A stretch of DNA of 64,000 nucleotides, taken from positions 3,100,001 through 3,164,000 of the forward strand of contig NZ_JBHSBU010000001.1 of the NCBI RefSeq assembly GCF_042650885.1. The letters are read 5' to 3'. A program made the translations under genes and the position numbers. Position 1 is the first letter of the stretch, and each line of letters begins with the position of its first letter. Positions 34,339-42,900 of this stretch are shown here, piece by piece. This DNA comes from Chitinimonas_A lacunae. GTDB taxonomy: Bacteria; Pseudomonadota; Gammaproteobacteria; Burkholderiales; Chitinimonadaceae. The notes under the pieces were generated by a model. It was not told where the DNA came from. It saw nothing but the letters and a program-made list of their open reading frames with translations, and ran no database searches.

Positions 34339-34828
34339 TCTATGCCGCAGCCAGCCTGATAAGCGCTTGCTTGACGGTCTGGCCGTTGTTGCACCTTAGC
34401 GACAACAAAAGCGCGACAGGGAAATCAACCGGGCGAGGAGGAGAATTCCTGGTGCAAATCAAGCATGTTTTTTATATTTGCCTGATTCATCAGAAAATTC
34501 GCCGACACGTAATGTCTCTTTGTTTTACAAAACACCGATTTGCCAGTCAGGCGGCAGCAGTGTCATCACCATGGAGAAAGACGGGATATGGCGAGCTTCG
34601 ATGTCCGGACAAACGAACCGCCCACGCAGAAAGGACCAGACGCTCGATGCGCCAATGCACCATTGTGGAGCAAGAGGAGGCGGAGACTGGAGAAATAGGG
34701 AAATGCAGAATAAAGGAAAATATTCTGCAAAATATCTGCAAGGTTCAATGCTGAAAAATAAAGAAAATAAATATCTCTTATTTCCAGTCTATCCGATCAT
34801 CAGACTGATGACCAATGGTCCGGCTCAA
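34339..34828. other. Gene-free, relatively AT-rich spacer between the lipase gene and the inositol-phosphatase gene
   Basis: No frame here has a recognisable product. One frame on the plus strand has a good GAGGAGGAG site before a GTG at about 34453, but the encoded 100 residues are low in typical composition and resemble nothing I know. One copy of the dispersed AT-rich element lies at 34717-34745. Confidence 0.5.
34717..34745 (+). repeat. Dispersed 29-bp AT-rich element, copy 7
   Basis: It reads AAAATATTCTG, CAAAATATC, TGCAAGGTT, one of the copies closest to consensus. It lies about 90 bases beyond the terminator of the inositol-phosphatase gene, in the opposite orientation to that gene. 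Confidence 0.65.
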
Positions 34829-34835
34829 TGAAAAA

Positions 34836-34852
34836 CGGCCGCTGAGCGGCCG
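34836..34852 (-). terminator. Terminator of the inositol-phosphatase-family gene
   Basis: A 7-bp GC stem (CGGCCGC and complement, TGA loop) is followed on the minus strand by GTTTTTC, starting five bases after the stop. Confidence 0.75.
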
Positions 34853-34856
34853 CATT

Positions 34857-35651
34857 TCACAGATTGTATTTGACCCACTTGAGCCACTGCGAGAACAGGC
34901 TGGGGTCGAGCGCGGCGATCACCGAGCGCTGCCATACATCATCGTCCCAGTAATCGTCGTGGTAGAGGCTGGTCATCCGGCCGCCGGCCTCGGTCAGCAT
35001 CAGGCAGCCGGCGGCGTAATCCCACAGCCGCTGACCGCCGTGGACATACAGGTCGAAGCGGCCGGCCGCGATATAGCACCAATCGAGCGTGGACGCCCCG
35101 AGATTGCGCTGGCTGCCGAACGGCGCCACCGAGGCCAGCCGCTGCGGCAGACGCCCACCCAGCCATTTGACCTCGACCCCAGCAATCGCCTCGGCCATCT
35201 GTGGCACATGGCGCTTGAGCGGCAGCCGCTGACCGTTGAGATACGCGCCCTGGCCCAGTTCGGCATGGAACATCTCGTCGGCGATCGGGTTATAGATCAC
35301 CCCCAATAAGGGCCGGCCGTTCTGCATCAGGGCGACCGATACCGCGAAATACGGCAGGCCATGGACAAAATTGGTGGTACCGTCGATCGGGTCGATCACC
35401 CACAGCTTGTCGTGGTTGTCCCATAGCGCCAGCTGCTCCTCTTCGCTCATCTCCTCGCCCAGCACCGGACAGGGAACGATAGCCGGCAGACGGCGCTCGA
35501 GCGCGCGCTGGCATTCGACATCGGCTTCGGTGAACAGCGTACCGTCATCCTTGCGATTGGCGCCGACACGCAGAAAACGCGGCATCACCTCGGTGCGGGC
35601 GACTTCACGAACCGTGGCAATCAACTGGTCGAGAACGGAAAAGACGGGCAT
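34857..35651 (-). CDS. Inositol monophosphatase family protein
   Basis: This 264-residue cytosolic enzyme belongs to the lithium-sensitive Mg-dependent phosphatases (SuhB/CysQ group). Metal-site motifs are present: GEEMSEEE at 65-72, DPIDGTTNFVHG at 87-98 and WDYAAG near 212-217. AGGAAG precedes the ATG at 35651, which is preferred over a longer upstream frame that runs into regA. Substrate may be inositol phosphate, fructose bisphosphate or 3'-phosphoadenosine-type compounds; the sequence does not decide. It ends at a terminator and is otherwise isolated. Confidence 0.9.
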   Translation of the reverse strand: MPVFSVLDQLIATVREVARTEVMPRFLRVGANRKDDGTLFTEADVECQRALERRLPAIVPCPVLGEEMSEEEQLALWDNHDKLWVIDPIDGTTNFVHGLPYFAVSVALMQNGRPLLGVIYNPIADEMFHAELGQGAYLNGQRLPLKRHVPQMAEAIAGVEVKWLGGRLPQRLASVAPFGSQRNLGASTLDWCYIAAGRFDLYVHGGQRLWDYAAGCLMLTEAGGRMTSLYHDDYWDDDVWQRSVIAALDPSLFSQWLKWVKYNL

Positions 35652-35697
35652 GACAGGCTTCCTGCTGGCGACCCGGCATTCTACCTTGGAAGCCCGC

Positions 35698-36243
35698 TCA
35701 AACGCGCGGCGGCGGATTGGGACTCGGACGCTTGGCCAGTTTTCGTTGCAGGGTGCGCCGATGCATATTGAGGGCGCGGGCCGTGGCCGAGACATTGCCG
35801 TCGTGCTCGCTCAGCACCTTCTGGATATGTTCCCATTCGAGCCGCTCGACGCTGAGCGGCTGCGCCGTGACGGGCACCCCGGCATCGCCGTTCTGGCGCT
35901 CGAATGCCGCCACGATCTCATCGGCGCTGGCAGGCTTGGCCAGATAGTGGACCGCCCCCAGCTTGATCGCCTCGATGGCGGTGGCGATGCTGGCGTAACC
36001 GGTCAGCATCACGATGCGGCAGGCGGGATGGTGCCGATGGAGCGCTTCGATCAGCCGCAGGCCCGACTCGGCGCCGAACTTGAGATCGACCACCGCACAG
36101 ACTGGCGCCTCGGCTTGCACCAGCGCCAGGGCCGCGGCCATGTCGCCCGCCACGCTGACCGTAAACCCGCGCCGCCCCAAGGCACGCGCCAGCACCTGGG
36201 CCAGCGCCGGATCGTCATCGGCGATCAGAAGTGTTTGGCTCAT
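35698..36243 (-). CDS. regA: RegA/PrrA/RoxR-type response regulator
   Basis: The 181-residue regulator has a receiver domain with acidic pocket ADDD at 8-11, phospho-acceptor Asp53 in VVDLKFG, Thr81 and Lys103 in YLAKPA. A Fis-type helix-turn-helix ends the protein: SEHDGNVSATARALNMHRRTLQRKLAKR near 146-173, split here from the flexible linker. The HRRTLQRKLAKR end is diagnostic of the RegA family, which controls redox-responsive genes (respiration, carbon and nitrogen use). It overlaps the sensor gene by four bases, so the pair is coupled. Confidence 0.92.
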   Translation of the reverse strand: MSQTLLIADDDPALAQVLARALGRRGFTVSVAGDMAAALALVQAEAPVCAVVDLKFGAESGLRLIEALHRHHPACRIVMLTGYASIATAIEAIKLGAVHYLAKPASADEIVAAFERQNGDAGVPVTAQPLSVERLEWEHIQKVLSEHDGNVSATARALNMHRRTLQRKLAKRPSPNPPPRV

Positions 36244-37439
36244 CGCGCCTCCCTCGACGGTAATTCGACCTCGACCCGGGTGCCGCCACCGGGCCGGGCC
36301 AGCCAGGCCACCCGACCGCCGGCCCGCTCGATGGCCGAAACGGCCAGGGCGACGCCGACGCCCAAGCCTTGCCGCTCCACTACCCGACCGTCGAAACCCG
36401 GCCCGGCGTCCTCGACTGCCAGCACAATGCGGTCTGCCGCCCAGTCAAGCTGCAGTCCCTGCCAGTCGGGACTGGCATCAGCGGCGTTATCGAGCAGATT
36501 GAGCAATGCCTGGCGCAGCGCAAAGCCCCAGGCCACGGCGGGGGCAGCCCCGGGCGGCAGGCTCAGTTCGGCTTGCACCTGCAGGCGCACCAGACGCCAG
36601 TCGTCCAGGAGTTCACGCACGGCCTGATCGGCCGGTCGGGGCACCGGGACGTCGCCATCGGCGCGCAGTCGCGCCAGTTCGCCCCGGCAGGCGGCCAATT
36701 GCTCGGCCATCAGGTCGAGATCGGCTTTGAGCGTGGGCTGCGCCGCATGCTCGTGCCGCAATTCATCGACCAGCAAGGTCAGCGTCGCCAGCGGCGTGCC
36801 GAGCCGGTGTGCCGCGCCGGCCGCTTGCAGGGCGATGCCAAATAGTTGCTGATCACGCAATGCCGCCTCGCGGGCGCCAGCAAGCTCAGCTTCACGTTCG
36901 CGCAACTGGCGGCCGATCCGCGCCACCAGTCCCGCCAGGATCAGGGCCGCGCCGACAAAAGCGAGCCACATGCCGAGGGTGTGCAGATAGAAAGCCTGCG
37001 CCAGGGCGGCATCGGGAATGGGCAGCGGTAGATAGAAAGTCAGCAGCAGGCTGTAGGCGACCACGGTCAGACCGGTCAGCAGCCACACCTGGCGCGAAGG
37101 CAGGCTGGCGGCAGCAATTGCCAGCGGCAGCAGAAACCAGGCAGTCAACGGATTGGTCGCGCCGCCCAGAAAATACAGCCAGACCGCATGGCCAACCAGA
37201 TCGACCGCCAGTTGGCGCCCGACTTCGGCTGCCGGCACCGGAAAACGCGGCGCCAGTCGCAGCCGGACCAGCGTCGCCAGGCCATAGACGGCCAGCGCCA
37301 CGGCATTGAGCAGCAGACCCGGCCACGGCAGAACCAGGCCAAAGCCCCAGATGGCCAGCACAGCGGCGCCCAGATGGAGCGATAAGGTGATCCAGCGCAG
37401 CCACAGCACGCGGACCAGGGTAGGTCGAAAATCAGGCAT
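36240..37439 (-). CDS. regB: RegB/PrrB/RoxS-type redox sensor histidine kinase
   Basis: The 399-residue kinase has about six membrane spans (residues 15-175). The quinone-binding motif GGxxNP is present as GGATNPL at 92-98. The phospho-acceptor His211 is in AAHRLGTPLATL (family form HELGTPLA, with Glu replaced by Arg). The redox-active cysteine expected near the H-box is Cys251 in LAACRGELARL. ATP-site boxes follow: LLDNAADAS, VEDAGPGFD, GLGVGVALA. It probably reads the quinone pool or oxygen state and phosphorylates the RegA-like protein. Confidence 0.92.
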   Translation of the reverse strand: MPDFRPTLVRVLWLRWITLSLHLGAAVLAIWGFGLVLPWPGLLLNAVALAVYGLATLVRLRLAPRFPVPAAEVGRQLAVDLVGHAVWLYFLGGATNPLTAWFLLPLAIAAASLPSRQVWLLTGLTVVAYSLLLTFYLPLPIPDAALAQAFYLHTLGMWLAFVGAALILAGLVARIGRQLREREAELAGAREAALRDQQLFGIALQAAGAAHRLGTPLATLTLLVDELRHEHAAQPTLKADLDLMAEQLAACRGELARLRADGDVPVPRPADQAVRELLDDWRLVRLQVQAELSLPPGAAPAVAWGFALRQALLNLLDNAADASPDWQGLQLDWAADRIVLAVEDAGPGFDGRVVERQGLGVGVALAVSAIERAGGRVAWLARPGGGTRVEVELPSREAR

Positions 37440-37764
37440 GGCGCCGATTGTAGCAGGGGCGACGAACGGGCCGCCTCAGCTCAGCCGTATGGATTCATTC
37501 CAAATCGAATGGACTATGAACCGGTTCTAGCGAGTGTTTTGCATAAAACGATTCATTCGTCCAGAGAACGGCATTTTTGCTGCGGCGTGCCTTGGCGCGG
37601 CGTCAGTGGGCGGCTACGATGCAGGGCTGATCGGCGACACAATCGCCGGCCTTGTCGCGTCGGCCCCATCCGGGTCGGCGCATCCCGGAAAACACGATTT
37701 TTTGCGGATGTTTCGCCATGCCCAACCTTCCTTCGCGTCGGCGGACCCCGCGTGGAGTGCACGC
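37440..37764. other. Divergent regulatory spacer between regB and the dehydrogenase gene
   Basis: No coding frame is supported. CATTCCAAATCGAATG at about 37497-37512 is an imperfect inverted repeat, and CGATTCATTCG follows about 40 bases later, so a regulator site is possible. No AT-rich dispersed element is present. Confidence 0.4.
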
Positions 37765-38796
37765 ATGACCGCCTTCGTCTTCAGCGATATCAATTACGAC
37801 GCCCACGAACAGGTCGTCTTCGCCAGCGAGCCGCGCAGCGGCCTCAAGGCCATCATTGCCATCCACAACACGCATCTCGGCCCGGCCATGGGCGGCTGCC
37901 GGATGTGGGAATACGTCAACGAACGCGCCGCCCTCGTCGATGCCCTGCGCCTGTCGCGCGGAATGACCTACAAAAATGCTGTCGCCGGCCTGCCGATCGG
38001 CGGCGGCAAGACCGTGATTCTTGGCAATCCCAAGACCGACAAGACCCCGGCGCTGTTCGAAGCGCTCGGTGAAGCGCTGGAGCGCCTGGGTGGCCGCTAT
38101 GTCACGGCCGAGGATGTCGGCACCAGCCCGGCCGATATGGCCCATGTCGCCCGCCGCACCAGCTTTGTCGCCGGCCTGGGCGACAGCGGCGACCCCTCGC
38201 CGTTTACGGCGCTGGGCTGCTTTGTCGGCGCCCAGGCAGCCGTCCGCCACCATCTGAAGCGCGACAGCCTCGAAGGGTTGATCGTGGCGCTGCAAGGGCT
38301 TGGCCATGTCGGTTTCGATTACGCCCGCCGTCTGCGCCAAGCCGGGGCCCGTCTGGTGGTGGCCGATATCGACCAGGGTGCGCTGGAGCGCGCCCGCAGC
38401 GAACTGAGCGCCGAAGTGGTGCCGGTCGATTCGATCTACGATGTCGAAGCCGATATCTACGCCCCGTGCGCGCTCGGCGCCACTCTCAACGAAGACACGC
38501 TGGGCCGCCTGCGCGCCAAGATCGTGGCCGGCGCTGCCAACAACCAGCTCGCCACGCCCGATATCGGCGACAAGCTGCGTCAGCGCGGCATCCTGTACGC
38601 GCCGGATTTCGTGATCAACGCCGGTGGCATCATCAAGGTCTGCTACGAATACTTCCAGAAACCGGACAGCGAAATCGAAGGCCATGTCTGCCGTATCGCC
38701 GATACCCTGACCGAAGTGTTCCAACGCGCCGACCGCGAGCAACTGCCGACCAGCGTGGTCGCCGACCGGGTGGCCGAGTCGCGCTTCAAGGCGTAA
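37765..38796 (+). CDS. Leucine/phenylalanine/valine-type amino acid dehydrogenase
   Basis: The 343-residue enzyme starts at the ATG at 37765 (GGAG upstream). An in-frame ATG 77 codons earlier would add an untypical extension. The Glu/Leu/Phe/Val dehydrogenase catalytic lysines are Lys70 (MTYKNAVAGLPIGGG) and Lys82, and the NAD-fold motif is LQGLGHVGFDYARRL near 200-215. The sequence AIHNTHLGPAMGGCRMW is typical of leucine/valine dehydrogenases, which deaminate branched-chain or aromatic amino acids. Substrate preference cannot be decided. Confidence 0.9.
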   Translation: MTAFVFSDINYDAHEQVVFASEPRSGLKAIIAIHNTHLGPAMGGCRMWEYVNERAALVDALRLSRGMTYKNAVAGLPIGGGKTVILGNPKTDKTPALFEALGEALERLGGRYVTAEDVGTSPADMAHVARRTSFVAGLGDSGDPSPFTALGCFVGAQAAVRHHLKRDSLEGLIVALQGLGHVGFDYARRLRQAGARLVVADIDQGALERARSELSAEVVPVDSIYDVEADIYAPCALGATLNEDTLGRLRAKIVAGAANNQLATPDIGDKLRQRGILYAPDFVINAGGIIKVCYEYFQKPDSEIEGHVCRIADTLTEVFQRADREQLPTSVVADRVAESRFKA

Positions 38797-38843
38797 ACCG
38801 CCGGTCAGGCCAAAGCTGACGATCCACAGCCCTGGCCCACAGA

Positions 38844-38868
38844 AAACCCCGCCGTAGCAGCGGGGTTT
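38844..38868 (+). terminator. Terminator of the amino acid dehydrogenase gene
   Basis: An 8-9-bp stem (AACCCCGC and complement) is followed by TTTTTGC, 48 bases after the stop. Confidence 0.85.
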
Positions 38869-38869
38869 T

Positions 38870-39127
38870 TGCTTTCTCCTGCCGCTTCAGCCTCCAGCAC
38901 AGCGTCCCCGCCTCCACCCAGCACATTTGCATTTAACCCGGTCGCCGCCAAGCCTGCTGGAGCGCTGTACGCCTGCGCCTTGCGGTCCGGATACGCTGAC
39001 GCCGCTTTGGCTGGAAATGCGCTCGCAGCGCGCCATTTGCATCAGACTCGTCCGCGCCGCTCACGGAAGGGCCTGGGCCTGACACTTTGTGTCCGGACGC
39101 CTGGACGCCACATTTTCCGGCACTGCA
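38870..39127. other. Spacer without a recognisable gene
   Basis: The stretch is GC-rich and has open frames by chance, but none has a ribosome site or a familiar product. It ends at the convergent GNAT stop. Confidence 0.45.
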
Positions 39128-39634
39128 CTAAGCGGTCGCCGCAAACGCCCGGTGATACTGCACCGTCCCAAGCGGCCACTCCTCGCTGAACGACAGCGCC
39201 TGGAAATACTGCTGCGGCACACCGGGCAGCTCCAGCCCCGGCTGGTGCCTGAAGCCGAAACGTGCGTAATAGGCCGGATCTCCCAGCAGCACGCAACCGC
39301 GTCCCCCGCGCCCACGCAATTCAGCCAGGGCTGCTGCCATCAATTGGGAACCGATGCCTTGTCGCTGCCGCGCCGGCGCGACCGAAATCGGCCCCAGGCC
39401 ATACCAGCCCGCAGCACCCGAAGAAATCGTCACCGGCGAAATCGCCACATGGCCGACGATCACCCCGTCCTCTTCGGCCAGCAGCGAAACCGTCAACTGC
39501 CCGGCCCGGCGCAGGGCCGCGACGATGAATTGCTCGGTATGGCTCGAATACGGCAGATCGCGGAACGCCGCCGCGGTCAAATGGCCGATCGACTCGGCAT
39601 CACTGGCCGTTTCAGGCCGGAGGGTCAGATTCAT
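39128..39634 (-). CDS. GNAT family N-acetyltransferase (YhbS-like)
   Basis: The 168-residue protein has the GNAT core: LRPETASDAESIGHLTAAAF at the N-terminus, IVGHVAISPV, and the acetyl-CoA motif ISVAPARQRQGIGSQLMAAAL at about residues 85-105 (Q/R-x-x-G-x-G/A as RQGIGS). The motif VLLGDPAYYARFGFRHQPGLELPGVP matches the YhbS group. Substrate is unknown. It is convergent with the upstream dehydrogenase and has no evident partners. Confidence 0.9.
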   Translation of the reverse strand: MNLTLRPETASDAESIGHLTAAAFRDLPYSSHTEQFIVAALRRAGQLTVSLLAEEDGVIVGHVAISPVTISSGAAGWYGLGPISVAPARQRQGIGSQLMAAALAELRGRGGRGCVLLGDPAYYARFGFRHQPGLELPGVPQQYFQALSFSEEWPLGTVQYHRAFAATA

Positions 39635-39846
39635 GGTGGATTGTCCCGGTTGATAAGCAGGTCCATCGCGGCAAAGCGGATCATACGATGACGAGGCACA
39701 AGGCGGACGCAGCGGTAGCGCCTCGCTTTACCGCGTGTCCACGACCGCCAGACCGCCTTCTGGCACGGGCTTTGAAGTGAGGTCTTGTGGAGAAGGGGAG
39801 GAGCCGTTGCAAAGGGGAGACTTGGATCGCTGGAATTGGCCTGATA

Positions 39847-39875
39847 AAACTTTTGTGCAAAATATTTGCAAGATG
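39847..39875 (+). repeat. Dispersed 29-bp AT-rich element, copy 8
   Basis: It reads AAACTTTTGTG, CAAAATATT, TGCAAGATG. It lies between the GNAT gene and the chpA terminator. The first eleven bases are the most diverged; the rest is near consensus. Confidence 0.55.
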
Positions 39876-39918
39876 ACAGGACAAAAATATCCAAAATGGT
39901 CATCTATCTGCCAAACAA

Positions 39919-39944
39919 AAACCCCGTCCTTGCAGACGGGGTTT
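39919..39944 (-). terminator. Terminator of the pil-chp operon
   Basis: A 10-bp stem (AAACCCCGTC and complement) is followed on the minus strand by TTTTTGTTTGG, 22 bases after the chpA stop. Confidence 0.88.
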
Positions 39945-39965
39945 GTTGTTGGCCAACAAGGCAGC

Positions 39966-42900
39966 TTAGTGCAGTGCAGCCACTTCGCCACCGATCAGGC
40001 GCCGGATATGTTCGAGCAGCTCGTCTTCCTGATAGGGCTTGCCGAGGAAGACATTGACGCCCAGTTCCAGCGCGTAGTTGCGGTGCTTATCGGCGGTACG
40101 CGAGGTGATCATGATGATCGGAATATCGCGAGTACCGGGGTTGGAGCGGATATTGCGGGTCAGTTCGAAACCGTCCATCCGGGGCATTTCGACGTCGAGC
40201 AGCATCACGGCCGGTTTGATGTCTTGCAGTTGTTGCAGGGCATCGATACCGTCCTTGGCCGTTTCGACCTGATAGCCTTCGCGCGCCAGCAGACGACCGG
40301 TGATCTTGCGCACCGTCAGCGAATCGTCGACCACCATCACCACCGGCGCCTGCATCAGCTCCTCGGCAGCGGGCTGGGCGGCGGCCATGGCGACGTCGAA
40401 ATCGGCAACCGGGGTTTCCATCCGGCGTTGCGACAGTTGCAGCGGGTTGAGGATCAGCACGATCTCACCGTTACCGAGCACGGTCGCGCCACCGACACCG
40501 GCCACCCGCACCAGTTGCGGGCCGATGTTCTTCACCACCACTTCCTGGTTACGCACCAGTTCATCGACGTGGAGCGCGATGCGCTGCACGCCGCTGCGCA
40601 GCAGCAGGACGGTGTTGTAGCGCTTCTGCTCGGGCTGGTGTTCGTTGTCGCCCAGCAGGCGCGGCAGGTAGTGGAAGGGGTAGATATTGCCCATCCATTC
40701 AAGGCGCCGGCTCTGATACAGCTTCTCCAGCACTTCGAGCTTCAGTTCCTGTACCTGCTCGACCATCACCGAGGGAATGGCGTAGTTCTTGCCGGCCACC
40801 TTGACCAGCACGGTCTGGGTAACGGCCAGAGTCAGCGGCAGATGGATCACGAACACCGTGCCCTGACCGGCTTGCGAAGTCACTTCGATCCGGCCGCCCA
40901 GGTCTTCGATCTCGGTCTTGACCACGTCCATGCCGATGCCACGGCCCGACAGCTGGGTCACGGCGCTGGCGGTGGAGAAGCCGGCTTCGAAGATCAGATG
41001 CATGATCTGGGCGTCGCTGTACTGCTCGTCGGCCCGGATCAGCTCGCGCTCGATACCTTTCTGGCGCAGACGCTCGATATTGAGACCGGCCCCGTCGTCG
41101 CGCAGGGTCAGGACCAGTTCATTACCTTCCTGACGCGCCTCGACCACGATTTCACCGAACTCGTTCTTGCCTTGCTGCAAGCGGGCATCGGGCCTTTCCA
41201 GGCCATGGTCGATGGCGTTGCGCAGCATATGCTCGAACGGCGACACCATCTTTTCCAGCACCGAACGGTCGATCTCGACGCGGCCACCACGGATTTCCAG
41301 GTTGACCTTCTTGCCGGTTTCCTTACCGGTCTGACGCACCAGCCGGTACAGACGCTCGGACACCGAAGAGAACGGCACCATGCGAACCCGCATCAGTTCC
41401 TGTTGCAGGTCCTTGGTCATGCGCGCCTGCTGTTGCAGCGCGGCAGCCGATTCGTCGAAGTTCTTCAGCAGGTTGTGCTGGATCGTGCCGACGTCGTTGA
41501 CGCTCTCCGCCATAAAGCGGGTCAGTTCTTGCAGACGGGTGAAGCGGTCGAATTCGAGCGGGTCGAAGCCCATCTCGTCGGTGCTGTGGCTCAGGCGCGA
41601 TTGCATCTGCGATTCGGCCTGGATTTCGATCTCGCGCAGCTGGGTACGCAAGCGGCCGACGTTATCGGTCAGTTCAGTCAGCGACTGCTTGAGCGCCAGC
41701 ATTTCGGCTTCGATACGCGAGCGGGCGATCGACACTTCACCGGCCTGGTTGACCAGACGGTCCACCAGATCGGCACGCACCCGGATACTGGCCTTGGCCG
41801 CTTCAGGGTCAACCAGACCGAGCGCCGCCTGAGCGGGCGCCGCACGCGCACCGGCCGCAGCAGCCTGGGCCGGTTGGGTGCCGGCTTCGGGCGCGGCGGG
41901 AGCAGCCGGCTCGCCGTGGATCAGGCGGTCGTACAGCTCGTTCACCAGATCGAAGTCGGCGTCGAGTTCTTCCACCAGCTCGGGCAGCAGATGCTCACCG
42001 GCGTTGATCAGCCGGGTTTCCATATTGTGGGTGGCTTCACCTAGCCGCATTGCACCGGCCATCCGGGCGCTGCCCTTCAGGGTGTGCAGCAGACGACGCA
42101 GCGAATCGAGCGAACCCTTGGCATTCGGGTCTTCCGACAGCACGCGCAGATCGGTACTGATCTGCGGCAGCAGCTCCTGCGCCTCTTCCTCGAAGATGGG
42201 CAGCAACTGCTCGTCGATTTCATCCTGGACCGTGATTTCGGCCAGTCGGCTATCGGTCGAGATCAGCGAACCGACGCTGCCGACCCCATCGGCCTCATTG
42301 AGCGAAGGTTCGGCAAAGGCGCTGGGCTGTTCAGGCTGAGCGGCCAGATCGGCTTCGTCGAGTTCGATATCGATATCGATGTCTTCGCTGACATCGATCG
42401 GAGCCGGTGCCACCCGGGCCAATTCGGCCACAGTCGCAGCCGGCACCACGATTTCCGATACCGGCGGGGCCACCACAGGCGGGGCCACCACAGGCGGGGC
42501 CACCACAGGGGCGGGCACGGGCGCCATGGCCGAAGGCGGCAGCGATTCGGGCGCAGGTTCGACTTCGATACCGGTCGGCACGCCGATCAGTTCTTCTTCG
42601 GTCAGCGGCTCATCCGTCTCAAGGACCAGATCGGCCGTTTCCTCAGCGAGGGCCGGCGCGACCACGGCTTCTTCAGCCGGCATATCAAGATCGAGCGAAA
42701 GGTCCAGCTCATCGGCTGGGGCCGTGGCTGCCACCACTTCGGCTTCTGCCGCGGGCTCCAGGTCGAGCGACAGATCGAGTTCTTCAGCCGGCGCCGTCGC
42801 CGCGACCACTTCGGCTTCTGCCGCCGGTTCGAGATCGAGCGACAGGTCGAGTTCTTCGGCTGGCGCCGTGGCCACGACCACTTCGGCTTCTGCCGCCGGT

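Noticed and set aside
34371..34831. Two overlapping frames upstream of the lipase gene, one with a GAGGAGGAG site before GTG
   Set aside because: The products are Arg/Cys-rich with no familiar pattern, and AT-rich DNA with low coding bias surrounds them.
37495..37555. ATTCATTC repeats upstream of the amino acid dehydrogenase as operators
   Set aside because: The repeats are imperfect and unequally spaced; noted only in the spacer entry.
37534..37764. N-terminal extension of the amino acid dehydrogenase
   Set aside because: Family members start at MTAFVFSDIN-like sequence, and a good ribosome site precedes the later ATG.
42470..42520. Triple GGCGGGGCCACCACA repeat in chpA, seen as a possible CRISPR-like or insertion feature
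   Set aside because: It is in frame and encodes VVAPPVVAPPVVAPPV, a proline-rich linker within chpA.
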